This document shows, piece by piece, positions 1-9,315 of a DNA stretch of 20,744 bases. The stretch lies in NCBI RefSeq assembly GCF_000204055.1, contig NW_006768887.1, positions 50,557 to 71,300 on the forward strand, written 5' to 3'. The notes beneath the pieces are model-generated. The model saw only the letters and a list, made by a program, of their open reading frames with translations, did no database searches and had not been told where the DNA came from. Within the stretch, counting starts at the first letter, position 1. Each line of letters begins with the position of its first letter. Both the position numbers and the translations under genes were made by a program. Origin of the DNA: Melampsora larici-populina 98AG31. Lineage: Eukaryota; Basidiomycota; Pucciniomycetes; Pucciniales; Melampsoraceae.

Positions 1-743
1 AACCACAATTTGTGCGCACTTGTAGTCCAAAGATTCTCAAGGTTTAGACTATATAAACCCTGAAGATCCCACCAGTTTTGAATCATCACATTAACATTCA
101 ACAACTTTACAAATTGCTCATTTCATCTTCCTAGAACTTTTAAACTTTGTCTAACATCTACAAACTTTAAAAGCCTGATTCTACGAACTTTGAATCTTCA
201 ACCTTGTGTCTTGTTGACTTTATTGTGTGCGCATCAAAACTTTGTTTCTATCTGATTAGACTCTATAATCAGTTAGTTTCGTAATATCCATTTGGTGGAA
301 TTACGTATAAGGAAGTAGTCCTTGAGTAAGGCTTATATCAGATCAGGGATTCATCTGATATAAGAAACTCTAAATCTACGGGGAACCTCTATTAGTCAGA
401 GTTTAAAGTTCCTGGTGTTAAGATAGACTTTAACACCTCCTTTATTGATCATTCTTTGTACAAGAAGTGACTCAATTTAGGCTTGAGAACTGCGCGTCAG
501 TGGCTCTATTTTAATTGTTGCAAATAAGAACAATTACCCAAAATCCCTGGGCGTGAAATCCTTTGTTAAAAGGTCATCTAACTGGAGTCTTTACTTGTTT
601 ATCACCAGTAAAGCTTCTACGCCCACGTCTTTAAATACTCCAACTCGTGGATTGTAATCCCCACGAGTCTAGTAGAAGTTCGTTTAAACTTCCATCTCCT
701 TTTTATTGACTCTACTAGCCCAACAGACGCTAGTAGGCTCACA
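1..743 (+). repeat. 5' LTR, partial (bases 279-1021 of the LTR)
   Basis: Matches 9594-10336 base for base except position 681. It ends in CA at 743, directly before the primer-binding site. It contains a TATA box near its visible start and a run of perfect short hairpins between 332 and 736 (12-bp stem 332-343/353-364; 8-bp stems 414-421/430-437, 643-650/661-668 and 712-719/729-736). Confidence 0.95.
50..57 (+). promoter_or_regulatory. Putative TATA box in 5' LTR
   Basis: TATATAAA at LTR position about 328, well placed for Pol II transcription of the element starting within the LTR. The same octamer is present in the 3' LTR. No start site can be read from the sequence alone. Confidence 0.5.
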
Positions 744-745
744 TT

Positions 746-762
746 TGGGGGCCTCATCCGGG
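746..762 (+). other. Primer-binding site, probably tRNA-Pro type
   Basis: Two bases after the LTR's terminal CA lies TGGGGGCCTCATCCGGG. Its complement ends in CCCCCA, as expected of a tRNA 3' end with C at position 73 followed by CCA, which is typical of tRNA-Pro. The arrangement CA-TT-TGGGGGC resembles the well-known tRNA-Pro primer sites of some retroviruses. The exact host tRNA is not in this window, so the identity is inferred. Confidence 0.7.
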
Positions 763-1223
763 TTTTCAGAACCTCTTTCATTTTTTTTGAGCTTGTTATA
801 GCTCAGTCTCATTTAGAAAAGTAAAAAATAACAAAAACATATATTTCATTTCATTATTTGATTTTATTTATCCACCTTTAAATCCAAAAACTGAGGAAAG
901 CTCAGCATTTTTTGATTTAAGGATAATACCTTGGAGGAAAGAAAGAAATTCTTTCCCCCCCTCAATTTTGCATTTTTTTATTTTTTTTATTTTTTTGTGA
1001 AGAAGGATCAATAGTTGATCCATATACAACTTTATTACATATAATTCATTGCTGAATTATACTTGTAATTCTTTTATTTGTGTTGTGTAATTAGCCAAAC
1101 ACATGGCTTATATTACAACTACACACAAATTTCATCAGATGACCGGTGTACAAGTACACAAAAGAATTACAGCCAAGCCCCGCGCGTGGTCCAACAGCCA
1201 CAGCGGTACTATAATCAGTTCTG

Positions 1224-1249
1224 AACTTCGAATTTTGGAATTCGAAGTT
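1224..1249 (+). other. Perfect 11-bp hairpin in the leader
   Basis: AACTTCGAATT and its exact complement AATTCGAAGTT are separated by TTGG, giving an 11-bp stem with a four-base loop. A shorter perfect hairpin (GGATCAA-TAG-TTGATCC) is at 1005-1021. In LTR elements such leader hairpins can serve RNA packaging or dimerisation; that role is inferred here. Confidence 0.4.
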
Positions 1250-2231
1250 TCCATCCTAACAGACACCACATACCCTCTCACCTCCACCTCAAGTCGTTGT
1301 CGGCGTTGAGTGGCCCACGTGTTGTGTGCTTCACGCTACAAACACAGGGCCATTTGTCCCGCATCTGACCTTTCGATCGACTGAATCAAAGCCACCGGAA
1401 CAGCAACCGGAACGAAGTAACCTGCAGAAAAAATCAGAGAAAGAAGAACACGATCAGTACGAGTATACTTAAATTAAAAGAATCAAGAACTTACATATCA
1501 ACTCAGATTGATTTAATAGAAACTAATTGGTTTCTTGTGTAAATTAACTTCTTCTGATTGATAGTGTTGATTAGATCAAAAACTAATCGGATCCACCAGA
1601 GAAACAAAAGGACATCTTATCGATCGAAACGAGTGCTACGTTCTAATCGACCGTTTCGAATCAACAACCGAGTGTTTCTGATTTCTAGTTCTGAACATCA
1701 AGTACATAGTTCTCACATCATCATCATCATTTAGAAGGATAACTAATAGAGTTACCTTTCAATTTTTTGTCGATTCCGTTTATTTTATTTTTTTTGAATC
1801 ATACAAATAGGATTCTCCATTTGAACCTCGTTTTCAAAATATTCCTATCCATTTAAGATCGTACCAAAACTATTACCTTCATTCTCGATCCAAAAGTCTT
1901 TCTAAAGGGTCTTTTACCAACCAAGCTTTCAGTCAGTACTCGTTATCTCCTTTTTGGTTTAAGAATAATAAACCCCGAATTAATCTATCTTTTTTGTTTC
2001 TTGGCTTGATTTTATTCGATTTCATCTATTGATCTTGCGATTAGATACAGATTTTGATCGAGTGATTTCCAACCGGATCAGCAGTTGATCAGAACTAAGC
2101 TACGGTGCTTTAAGTAAGTGATATTGTAGGAATTATTCCATTATACTCGATTCAGATTTAAAAATTACATACATACATTGATTTACGGCAATTCTTGCTC
2201 TTGTTGATTTATTTCGATCGACCGTTTAGTA

Positions 2232-3536
2232 GTGAATTTAGAAGATCTGAATCAGGAATTACCTTCCTTAACTCAAGCTCACCTTGAAGACGACTTGAAT
2301 CTAGGTCAACGCGAACTATCTTTAGCGAGCGAGTTCAATTTCAGCAGTAGTTCAGTCGCTACTACCCCGTCTCACCAAACCGAGTCGTCCGCTGCAACAC
2401 CTCAACCTCAACGGTTTCAAACAGCCAATCCGTGGGATTTTGAGCGACCTCGCAGTCCAACTGAGAGTGTTCTTGATTTCATTTTAGAGCAAAGTCCCAT
2501 CAAAGAGAATCGTTCAGCTCAGTTTACATTTACTACTCAACGCTTTGAAAGTAAGTCAATAAGTTTTTTTTATTGAGTCAATTTTTTGATCATATAACAT
2601 AAATGAGTCTAACATAAGTGTGTATTGTTACTTCTTTATCTTGTAGTATCAACTACAAATCATAGTCAAAGTGAGTATCTGACTCCTTGGATCATTTTTT
2701 TTTCTCCTGTTGAAGAACAAATAAAAATTCGAGTTTTTATTTTTATTTTTTTCTTAACTGTTATCTTTGTATTCCAATGGCTGATTGGAATCCTCCACCT
2801 CACCCTCGTAGTCGAAACCAACCCAAACGGTATGGCAACCTCCAATCAACCACCAGCAGCCGGGCCGGGTCCGATGCTAGAGGATTGAGAGGAGTCTCAC
2901 GGGCTGGATCAACAGCCAGCGGAGAAAAGCATAAGCCAGGTCAAGGCAGAAGTAAGTTGGAGATCATTACTCGAACACTGTCAAAGAATACCACTGACCT
3001 TCCTTTGAATGTAGGAGATGGCAGATTACAGGTACCTTTGGCAGGATCTTCGAACCCAGTACCTGAAATGGGAACGAGGAAGGACGATGATCAGCGACCA
3101 GAGCAAGAGCAAGGTGCTCCTCAAGCAGTCGGTCCTGGCCGGGAGGAAAGCCTGGAAGGCTTTGATGGAGAAGCACGAGGTGGTAGAGGACGACTTTCAT
3201 CAGGAGATGAGAGGGTGGTTCATCAACGGTACAGCAAAGTGGGATCCCCGCGAGATGTCGATCAAAATCTTTGGTCTGAGAGCGGCCGAACCGGAAGCTC
3301 AGCAGCCAAAGACGGCCACTCACCAGCAATCGACCTCCCATCCGAACTCACACCGAGGGCATTCGGCCCACCACTACAACCACAGTCGATTGAACATAAG
3401 CCGGAACGACTTTCAGGCTTATGTTCGGGCCCAAGTGGAAGTGGGCAAAGGCCTGCAGCCGACTCCTCATCACTTTCATTGGGGCCATTCCTCGAAAAAC
3501 TTCAGAGGACGAGGAGGCCGGGGGAAAAAGAATTAG
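2232..3536 (+). CDS. Upstream spliced ORF of the retrotransposon (gag-like, RGG tail), start unresolved
   Basis: Protein-like sequence runs in one reading frame through segments 2232-2550, 2647-2670, 2812-2951 and 3015-3536, joined in phase by three consensus introns. The first part is Ser/Gln/Pro-rich and acidic. The last part (from 3015) is rich in W, Y, K and E, then His/Asn-rich, and ends in an Arg-Gly tail (RGRGGRGKKN, stop TAG 3534-3536) typical of nucleic-acid binding. No ATG opens the first segment: an in-frame TGA lies at 2205 and 2232 is GTG, so an upstream exon is likely, probably behind the GTAAGT at 2114. An in-frame TGA at 2886-2888 interrupts the frame; either it ends a short first protein or it is a CGA-to-TGA change. 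The frame lies at +1 relative to gag-pol, with the switch near 3525-3536. No known domain was recognised. Confidence 0.5.
2551..2646 (+). other. Predicted intron 1 of the upstream ORF
   Basis: Strong donor GTAAGT at 2551 and acceptor TTTATCTTGTAG ending at 2646, 96 bases. It contains an in-frame stop at 2574, and splicing keeps the frame (phase 1). Confidence 0.55.
2671..2811 (+). other. Predicted intron 2 of the upstream ORF
   Basis: Donor GTGAGT at 2671, T-rich tract around 2737-2755, branch-like CTTAAC, and the first following AG at 2810-2811. The exon between introns 1 and 2 would be only 24 bases (2647-2670). Length 141 is a multiple of three with no in-frame stop; if retained it encodes a very hydrophobic stretch. 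It contains the ATG at 2777 that nominally opens the gag-pol frame, so splicing would remove that ATG. Confidence 0.45.
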
Positions 3537-6500
3537 CACTGTTAAGTACTCAAGAAAGAGTAATTCTTCGTAAGTTTTCTGACATTACTCAAAGTGAGTT
3601 CATTCTACCTATGATGACTGAACTGACAAACTACCTTGGTCACTTTGAGAAACAGATGCATGGTACTCAAGACTTTAATCGCTCATTGAAAGAATTTTTG
3701 AATGTGTTTAATGGTAATTTAGAAATCTTAGATAAAAATTTCAGAGATTTTCATTCAGACTCAAGCTCAAAGTTTTCAGAGATTTTGAAGAAGGAAGTTC
3801 ATCTTGTAGGAGTTGTTAATGCCCAATACAAAGAACTCTATAGGATTATCAAACAAGATACTAAAGATGTTTCTAGCCTAGATAAAAAATTTGTTTCCTT
3901 TTTCAATCAGTTTCCCTTAGAGTCTTTGAATCAATTTTTAGATATTAATTCTAACTCTACCTTATCTTTGAATGACATTAACGAAAATCTTGTTGATTTG
4001 AAAAATTCTTTGAATGATTTTTGTGAGAACCGTGAGAGTGAGAAACCTAGAGTGGTTCAGAATGATTTAGTTCTGACCACACTCATTGAAAACCTCCATG
4101 AGAAATTGGTTCAAAAACTGGAGAACAAACTTTATCAGAGTAGTAGTTCAAGTAATGAAATCAATAAATTCCTCCAAGACCAAGCCGTTGCGGTTGAAAA
4201 TGAAAAAATTCAACGGAGTAATTTTCAAGATTTTCTCATTAAGAGTGTAGAAGAAATTAAGGAAAATCACACACAGTTTGAAAATTCTACTAACAGTAAA
4301 TTAGATAGAATTGAAAAAATGTTGCTAAAGCTGACAAATGACAATCAGCGAGACGTAGAACATGTTCAGGAACCAGTACAAAGCAGTACCTTACCTAGGA
4401 ACAGAGTTGGATCAATGGTGAGAAACTTTGAAGATATTAGCCAAACTCCTATGCAAGGCAGTTCAACTCGAAATGTAAGGAGTGTACCTCCTCACCTTGA
4501 CAGGCAGGATAATGGACTAAGGTTCAGAGCGGAAACTACCCCTAACCTTGGAAACAATCCCTTCTTTCCCCAAAACGTAGGTCAAAGCACTATGTTGCAA
4601 CCAGACAGTTCAATGGTAGATTTAGAAACAACCACGGAACTGTTCTGTCAAGTATCAATCAAAAAGGTACTCAGGAAAGAATACCCTAATGTCAAGGATT
4701 GGCCTACGTTCAGCGGTGAAGGTGAGTACAATCACCAAGAGTTCATTGATTGGGTTGACGCAGTACCAGTGCGCCTACAAATGCCAGATATCTTGATCAC
4801 ATCAAAGTTATCAATTGTATTTACTGGAGTGGCCCGTCAATGGGTTATGGACGTCATGAAAGAAGATGGCGCGCATAATAAAACCTGGGAAGAATGGAAA
4901 GAAGCCATTCAAACCAGGTTTGGTAATTCTCAATGGAGATCTTCAATGGAAAGATTGTTTATGAGAGATAAATTCAAGCCAGAGATCCATTCTGATTGTG
5001 TCAAATGGGCTACGAGACAGCAACAGAGGTTTAGATCATTCAGACCACATGCAAACTCATCTGAAGTAGCTGAAAAAGTACTTTGGCAGCTACCCAGCAC
5101 AATCCGAATCCCAGTTCAAAATAGAATTGGCCCAGATAGCAACTGGACAGATTTCATTTTAGCTTTTGAAGATATTGCAAAAAGTTTGACGCCTGTTAGA
5201 CGCACACAGACATACAAGTCAAATTTTCAGCCAAAAACTCATGAAAGAGAACAACAGATGAGTAGCACCAAAGCTCAACCTTCTACGTCTGAGAGAAAAG
5301 CCAGTAGATCCTGCAACAACTGCGGTAGCACAGATCCTAAACATGTTTGGAGAACGTGTAAAGGAAAGGGCAAAGCTATCAATGCGGTTAAAGCAGATGA
5401 AGAAGACCAAGCTTACAATGACGAAGAAGCAAGTGCTCCGATGGAATTTGTAGAATACGCTGATAGTATAGCTGATTCAGAGTCACGGCACTCAGCTGAC
5501 CTGAATGTTGCAGCAATAGAAAGTACTTTTGATCGTGAAGTTGACATATCACAAGTCCAAGCTGAAGCAGAAATGCCAATTATTACACCTATGGAAGAAA
5601 GTAATAAACAAATCTCAGACGCCAAACTGATCAGGTGTAAACCGGCCTCAGGCAAAGCACATACAATTGGATTTCACAGTTTGACTCGAGTCATTGTAAA
5701 TGGTCAAGACGCAGAATTGTTACTTGACAGTGGAGCATCTTGCTCTGTGGTGGGGAAACACTACTTAAACACCTTTATTCCAGACTGGAAATTGAAGTTA
5801 ATGCCTTGCAATAACAACATGAAATTTTCCGGTTGTAGTGGAAGTTTGTTTCCACTAGGAATTATAAAACTTGAAGTTTTATTTCCGCATAAACAAGGTG
5901 GCATTCGAATAGAAGCTGAATTTGTGGTTATGGAAAATTCCCACACCAAGTATTTCATACTGGGGGATGAACACTTGTCTATGTACGGAATTGATATCTT
6001 TCATAGCAAAGACAAATTCTTCACATTTGGTAATGATGTAAAGAAAAAGAAGTTTGGTTTACCACTTCAAAGACCAATTCTTTCAGGTTTACAAGTCAAG
6101 AAAGAGAAAATCAATGAACTTGATAATGAACAACCTGAAGTAGAGAAAATCTCGTGTAAGAAGAAAGATGACTTGACGCCTAAAATCAATGAAGCAAAGT
6201 TTAGTCCCAAACTTTCAAAAGAGGAAAAGGATGCATTTGTTAACCTTATTCTCCAGTACAAAGATGAGTTTGGATTGGGTGAAAAAGAATTAGGTACTAT
6301 TGAAAAGCATCAAGTAAGCATCAAACTTACAATTGAAAAACCTTACCCTCCAATATTGAGGAAAGCTGCCTATCCGGCTAGTCCTAGAAATCGGGTTGAA
6401 ATTGAAAAACACATAGACAAACTTCTTAGACTAGGTGTAATTAGGAAAGTAGGGAGTTCTGAAGAAGTTGATGTGACCACACCAATCATAATAGCCTGGC

Positions 6501-9283
6501 ATAACGGCAAATCACGCTTGTGCGGAGACTTTCGAGCTCTCAATACGTACACAGAGCCTGATAGATATCCATTACCCAGAACTGAACATGTCTTGCTTAA
6601 TTTAGGGAAAGCAAGGTTCATTACACTCATGGATGCATTGAAAGGTTTCCATCAAATGATAGTAGAACTTGCCAGTAGAAAATATCTCAGAATAATCTGT
6701 CATATGGGAATATTTGAGTTCGTCAGAATGCCATTTGGAATAAAAAATGCACCTGCCTTCTTTCAAAGAATGATGGACATTGAGTTCAGCAAAGAATTGC
6801 GAGAAGGATGGTTAAAAATCTTCATTGATGATATATTCATTTTTCATGATGATTTCAACGAACATCTCAAAGGTTTGGAGATTGTCTTGAAAAGAGTCAA
6901 AGCCATGGGAATGACAATTTCATTAAAGAAGTCAAATTTTGGATTTGATGAAGTTAAAGCTTTGGGGCACTTGGTATCAGGATTATGGATAGCAGTTGAT
7001 CAGAATAAAACTGCGGCAGTCCTGAATAAACCTCCACCCAAAAACATCAAAGAGATGCAGTGTTTTCTTGGGTTTGCAAGTTACTATAGAAATTTCCTGC
7101 TGGACTATGGTAAAATTGCAAATTGTCTTTATAAACTGACATCCAATGGAGTTGCCTTTGAAATGACAAAACAAAGGTTAGAAGCTTGGAATCAAATTCG
7201 AAAAATGATAACAGAAGCACCAGTTCTGTTACAACCAGACTTCACAAAACCTTTCAAGCTATACGTAGATGCTTCATTTGAAGGTTTAGGTGCTGCATTA
7301 CACCAAGTCCAAATCGTTGATGGCAAATCTAGGGAAGGACCTATAGTTTTCATATCTAGACAATTAAAAGACAGTGAAACCAGGTACGGTTCACCACAGC
7401 TAGAAGCTTTAGCTCTAGTTTGGGCTCTAGAAAAATTGCACTATTACTTAGATGGTGTGTATTTTGAAGTCATTACGGACTGCACCGGAGTAAGATCACT
7501 CATGAACATCAAAACACCCAACAGACATATGTTGAGATGGATGTTAGCTATTCAGGAGTACAGACCTTATATGACCATAACTCATAGACCGGGTAAAATG
7601 CATAACAATGCGGATGGTCTAAGTAGAATGGCACTGCCAAATGACAGCAGCAATCCAGCCTGGGATCCTGAGGACGCAGAGATTGATATACCAGTGATGG
7701 GTATCAGCCTTTCAGAATTGAGTGACGAGTTCTTTTCCGAAATCAAAGAAAGTTACAAGTCAGATCCCAATACGCTAAAGCTTGTCAAACTTTTGTCAAA
7801 AGACAAAGCAGATTTGAGTCTTGCAACCACTTTAGAATCACCGTGGAGAGGTTATTACGCAGAAGGTAAAATCTCATTGCAATCAGGTTTGTTATATTTC
7901 AGAGAAAAACATACATCAGTCGTAGTTTTAGTGTCAAAGGTTCATAAGGAGCAGATACTACAAGTATGTCATGATGAGTTCCTTTCTGGTCACTTATCAG
8001 CAGATAGAAATCTTGAGCGAATTCATACCACAGCTTGGTGGATAAGATGGAAGCTTGATGCTGAGGAGTACATAGCTAGCTGTGATAGATGTCAAAAAGC
8101 AAACAAAGCTACGGGCAAAAGATTTGGACTACTTCAGCAAATTGAAGCACCAACTTATCCATGGCAGATTATCAATATGGACTTTGTAACAGGTTTACCA
8201 CCAGCAGGTATTGATAACTATAATGCTTGTCTAGTAGTAGTAGATAGATTCTCCAGGCGAACTAGATTCTTACCATGCTATAAAGAATCGTCGGCAATGG
8301 ATATTGCACTGCTTTTTTGGGAAAGATTGATCTCTGATGTTGGATTACCAAGGGTAATAATCAGTGATAGAGATCCCAAATTTACGTCAGAATTTTGGGA
8401 AAGTCTTTTTAAACTCATGGGTACTAAATTAGCCTTCTCTACAGCTTATCATCCTCAAACTGATGGTTTAAGTGAAAGAAATATAGGTACATTTGAGGAT
8501 TTAGTTAGGCGGTACTGTGCTTTTGGTCTTGAATTTAAAGATAAAGACGGGTATACCCATGATTGGGTAAGCTTATTACCTGCTCTAGAAATAGCTTACA
8601 ACAGTAGTGTGCATAGTACTACAAAGAAATCACCTTTCGAAGTAGAAAGAGGGTATTGTCCACGATTGCCAAAGGACAAATTTAAAACCCGAGATGTAGA
8701 AATTCATCCTACATCTCTATCTTTTGCATCTATGATCAGCAAAGCAAGAGAGTTTGCTGCCAATTGTATCAGAGAATCAGAAGAATACAATAAAGAAAGA
8801 TGGGATAAGACCCATAGAGAACCTAATTTTAAAGTTGGAGATCAAGTGCTGTTGTCAACAACAAACTTTAACAATATGGAAGGATCCAAGAAACTTAGAG
8901 ATCTGTTTGTAGGACCTTTTGTCATATCAAAACTAGTAGGACCAAATTCAGTAGAGCTTATACTGACGGGAGAGATGGAAATAAAACACCCTGTGTTCCC
9001 AGTCTCTCTCATAAAGAAGTATAACTCGCCGGAGGAAAATAGATTTCACCAAAAAGTCAGTACAGTCTTGCCAACCTTTACTCCAGACACTGAGAAGAAA
9101 TTCCTCAAGATATTGAGGGAAAAGAGAGTAAAGGATAAAAATAATAAAGATGTTAAATTATATCTAGTAAGATATAAAAACCAAGGTGCTGATGCAGATG
9201 AATGGTTACCAGAGGATAAAGTGCCTAATGGTAAAGTCACTTTGAGAGCATACAGAGCATCAAAAAGAGATCATAAACCTTGA
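2777..9283 (+). CDS. Gag-Pol polyprotein of chromovirus (2168-codon open frame)
   Basis: Replicates and integrates the retrotransposon. Residue numbers count from ATG 2777, although convincing coding begins only near residue 250; the earlier part is S/G/R/P-rich and probably a shadow of the upstream ORF. Order: coiled-coil-like region about 255-560; gag capsid-like domain from about 636 to 809; variant zinc knuckle C846-C849-H856-C861 (CX2CX6HX4C); aspartic protease D984-S-G-A; reverse transcriptase from about 1220 with D1286 (LMDALKG) and D1351-D1352 (FIDDIF); RNase H D1498, E1543, D1568, D1613; integrase zinc finger H1732, H1739, C1769, C1772; catalytic triad D1802, D1864, E1900 with 35 residues between the last two; GPF module at 2046-2048; chromodomain about 2107-2160, which would direct integration to marked chromatin. 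All catalytic residues are present and pol is uninterrupted, so the enzymes may be functional. The stop TGA lies just before the polypurine tract. Confidence 0.9.
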   Translation: MADWNPPPHPRSRNQPKRYGNLQSTTSSRAGSDARGLRGVSRAGSTASGEKHKPGQGRSKLEIITRTLSKNTTDLPLNVGDGRLQVPLAGSSNPVPEMGTRKDDDQRPEQEQGAPQAVGPGREESLEGFDGEARGGRGRLSSGDERVVHQRYSKVGSPRDVDQNLWSESGRTGSSAAKDGHSPAIDLPSELTPRAFGPPLQPQSIEHKPERLSGLCSGPSGSGQRPAADSSSLSLGPFLEKLQRTRRPGEKELALLSTQERVILRKFSDITQSEFILPMMTELTNYLGHFEKQMHGTQDFNRSLKEFLNVFNGNLEILDKNFRDFHSDSSSKFSEILKKEVHLVGVVNAQYKELYRIIKQDTKDVSSLDKKFVSFFNQFPLESLNQFLDINSNSTLSLNDINENLVDLKNSLNDFCENRESEKPRVVQNDLVLTTLIENLHEKLVQKLENKLYQSSSSSNEINKFLQDQAVAVENEKIQRSNFQDFLIKSVEEIKENHTQFENSTNSKLDRIEKMLLKLTNDNQRDVEHVQEPVQSSTLPRNRVGSMVRNFEDISQTPMQGSSTRNVRSVPPHLDRQDNGLRFRAETTPNLGNNPFFPQNVGQSTMLQPDSSMVDLETTTELFCQVSIKKVLRKEYPNVKDWPTFSGEGEYNHQEFIDWVDAVPVRLQMPDILITSKLSIVFTGVARQWVMDVMKEDGAHNKTWEEWKEAIQTRFGNSQWRSSMERLFMRDKFKPEIHSDCVKWATRQQQRFRSFRPHANSSEVAEKVLWQLPSTIRIPVQNRIGPDSNWTDFILAFEDIAKSLTPVRRTQTYKSNFQPKTHEREQQMSSTKAQPSTSERKASRSCNNCGSTDPKHVWRTCKGKGKAINAVKADEEDQAYNDEEASAPMEFVEYADSIADSESRHSADLNVAAIESTFDREVDISQVQAEAEMPIITPMEESNKQISDAKLIRCKPASGKAHTIGFHSLTRVIVNGQDAELLLDSGASCSVVGKHYLNTFIPDWKLKLMPCNNNMKFSGCSGSLFPLGIIKLEVLFPHKQGGIRIEAEFVVMENSHTKYFILGDEHLSMYGIDIFHSKDKFFTFGNDVKKKKFGLPLQRPILSGLQVKKEKINELDNEQPEVEKISCKKKDDLTPKINEAKFSPKLSKEEKDAFVNLILQYKDEFGLGEKELGTIEKHQVSIKLTIEKPYPPILRKAAYPASPRNRVEIEKHIDKLLRLGVIRKVGSSEEVDVTTPIIIAWHNGKSRLCGDFRALNTYTEPDRYPLPRTEHVLLNLGKARFITLMDALKGFHQMIVELASRKYLRIICHMGIFEFVRMPFGIKNAPAFFQRMMDIEFSKELREGWLKIFIDDIFIFHDDFNEHLKGLEIVLKRVKAMGMTISLKKSNFGFDEVKALGHLVSGLWIAVDQNKTAAVLNKPPPKNIKEMQCFLGFASYYRNFLLDYGKIANCLYKLTSNGVAFEMTKQRLEAWNQIRKMITEAPVLLQPDFTKPFKLYVDASFEGLGAALHQVQIVDGKSREGPIVFISRQLKDSETRYGSPQLEALALVWALEKLHYYLDGVYFEVITDCTGVRSLMNIKTPNRHMLRWMLAIQEYRPYMTITHRPGKMHNNADGLSRMALPNDSSNPAWDPEDAEIDIPVMGISLSELSDEFFSEIKESYKSDPNTLKLVKLLSKDKADLSLATTLESPWRGYYAEGKISLQSGLLYFREKHTSVVVLVSKVHKEQILQVCHDEFLSGHLSADRNLERIHTTAWWIRWKLDAEEYIASCDRCQKANKATGKRFGLLQQIEAPTYPWQIINMDFVTGLPPAGIDNYNACLVVVDRFSRRTRFLPCYKESSAMDIALLFWERLISDVGLPRVIISDRDPKFTSEFWESLFKLMGTKLAFSTAYHPQTDGLSERNIGTFEDLVRRYCAFGLEFKDKDGYTHDWVSLLPALEIAYNSSVHSTTKKSPFEVERGYCPRLPKDKFKTRDVEIHPTSLSFASMISKAREFAANCIRESEEYNKERWDKTHREPNFKVGDQVLLSTTNFNNMEGSKKLRDLFVGPFVISKLVGPNSVELILTGEMEIKHPVFPVSLIKKYNSPEENRFHQKVSTVLPTFTPDTEKKFLKILREKRVKDKNNKDVKLYLVRYKNQGADADEWLPEDKVPNGKVTLRAYRASKRDHKP
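2952..3014 (+). other. Predicted intron 3 of the upstream ORF
   Basis: Donor GTAAGT at 2952, branch-like CTGAC near 2994, and acceptor TTGAATGTAG ending at 3014. It is 63 bases, divisible by three, so both overlapping frames stay open whether or not it is removed. Confidence 0.5.
3521..3536 (+). promoter_or_regulatory. Candidate -1 frameshift site joining upstream ORF to gag-pol
   Basis: The upstream frame reads GGG AAA AAG AAT TAG (3522-3536). The gag-pol frame becomes convincingly protein-like at once in the -1 frame (AAA GAA TTA from 3527). The G-run followed by five A resembles a slippery site, but it is not a perfect X-XXY-YYZ heptamer. Alternatives are an internal start, splicing, or a historical one-base indel. 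Confidence 0.35.
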
Positions 9284-9301
9284 AAAGGTGTATGACCTCT
9301 T

Positions 9302-9315
9302 CTGGTGGTGGGGAA
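9302..9315 (+). other. Polypurine tract
   Basis: CTGGTGGTGGGGAA immediately precedes the TGTCAG that starts the 3' LTR and follows the pol stop by 18 bases. It is mostly purine with two T interruptions. It would prime plus-strand DNA synthesis. Its position is used to set the LTR start. Confidence 0.65.

Larger units (their letters stand above)
744..2231 (+). other. Retrotransposon 5' leader
   Basis: About 1.5 kb between the LTR and the first convincing coding stretch. It is AT-rich with T-runs near 780 and 970-995 and a short ATC repeat near 1720. A 68-codon ORF from ATG 1103 to 1309 shows no recognisable features and is not called a gene. A GTAAGT donor at 2114 and AG acceptors just before 2230 suggest an intron immediately upstream of the first coding exon. 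A packaging or dimerisation signal would be expected in this leader but none can be identified with certainty. Confidence 0.55.

Noticed and set aside
1103..1309. 68-codon ORF with ATG in the retrotransposon leader as the start of Gag
   Set aside because: No consensus donor was found within it that would join it in phase to the exon at 2232, and its composition is not convincing.
2967..3539. Reverse-strand ORFs opposite the upstream ORF
   Set aside because: The region is GC-richer and stop-poor in several frames; the reverse reading has no features and is a shadow.
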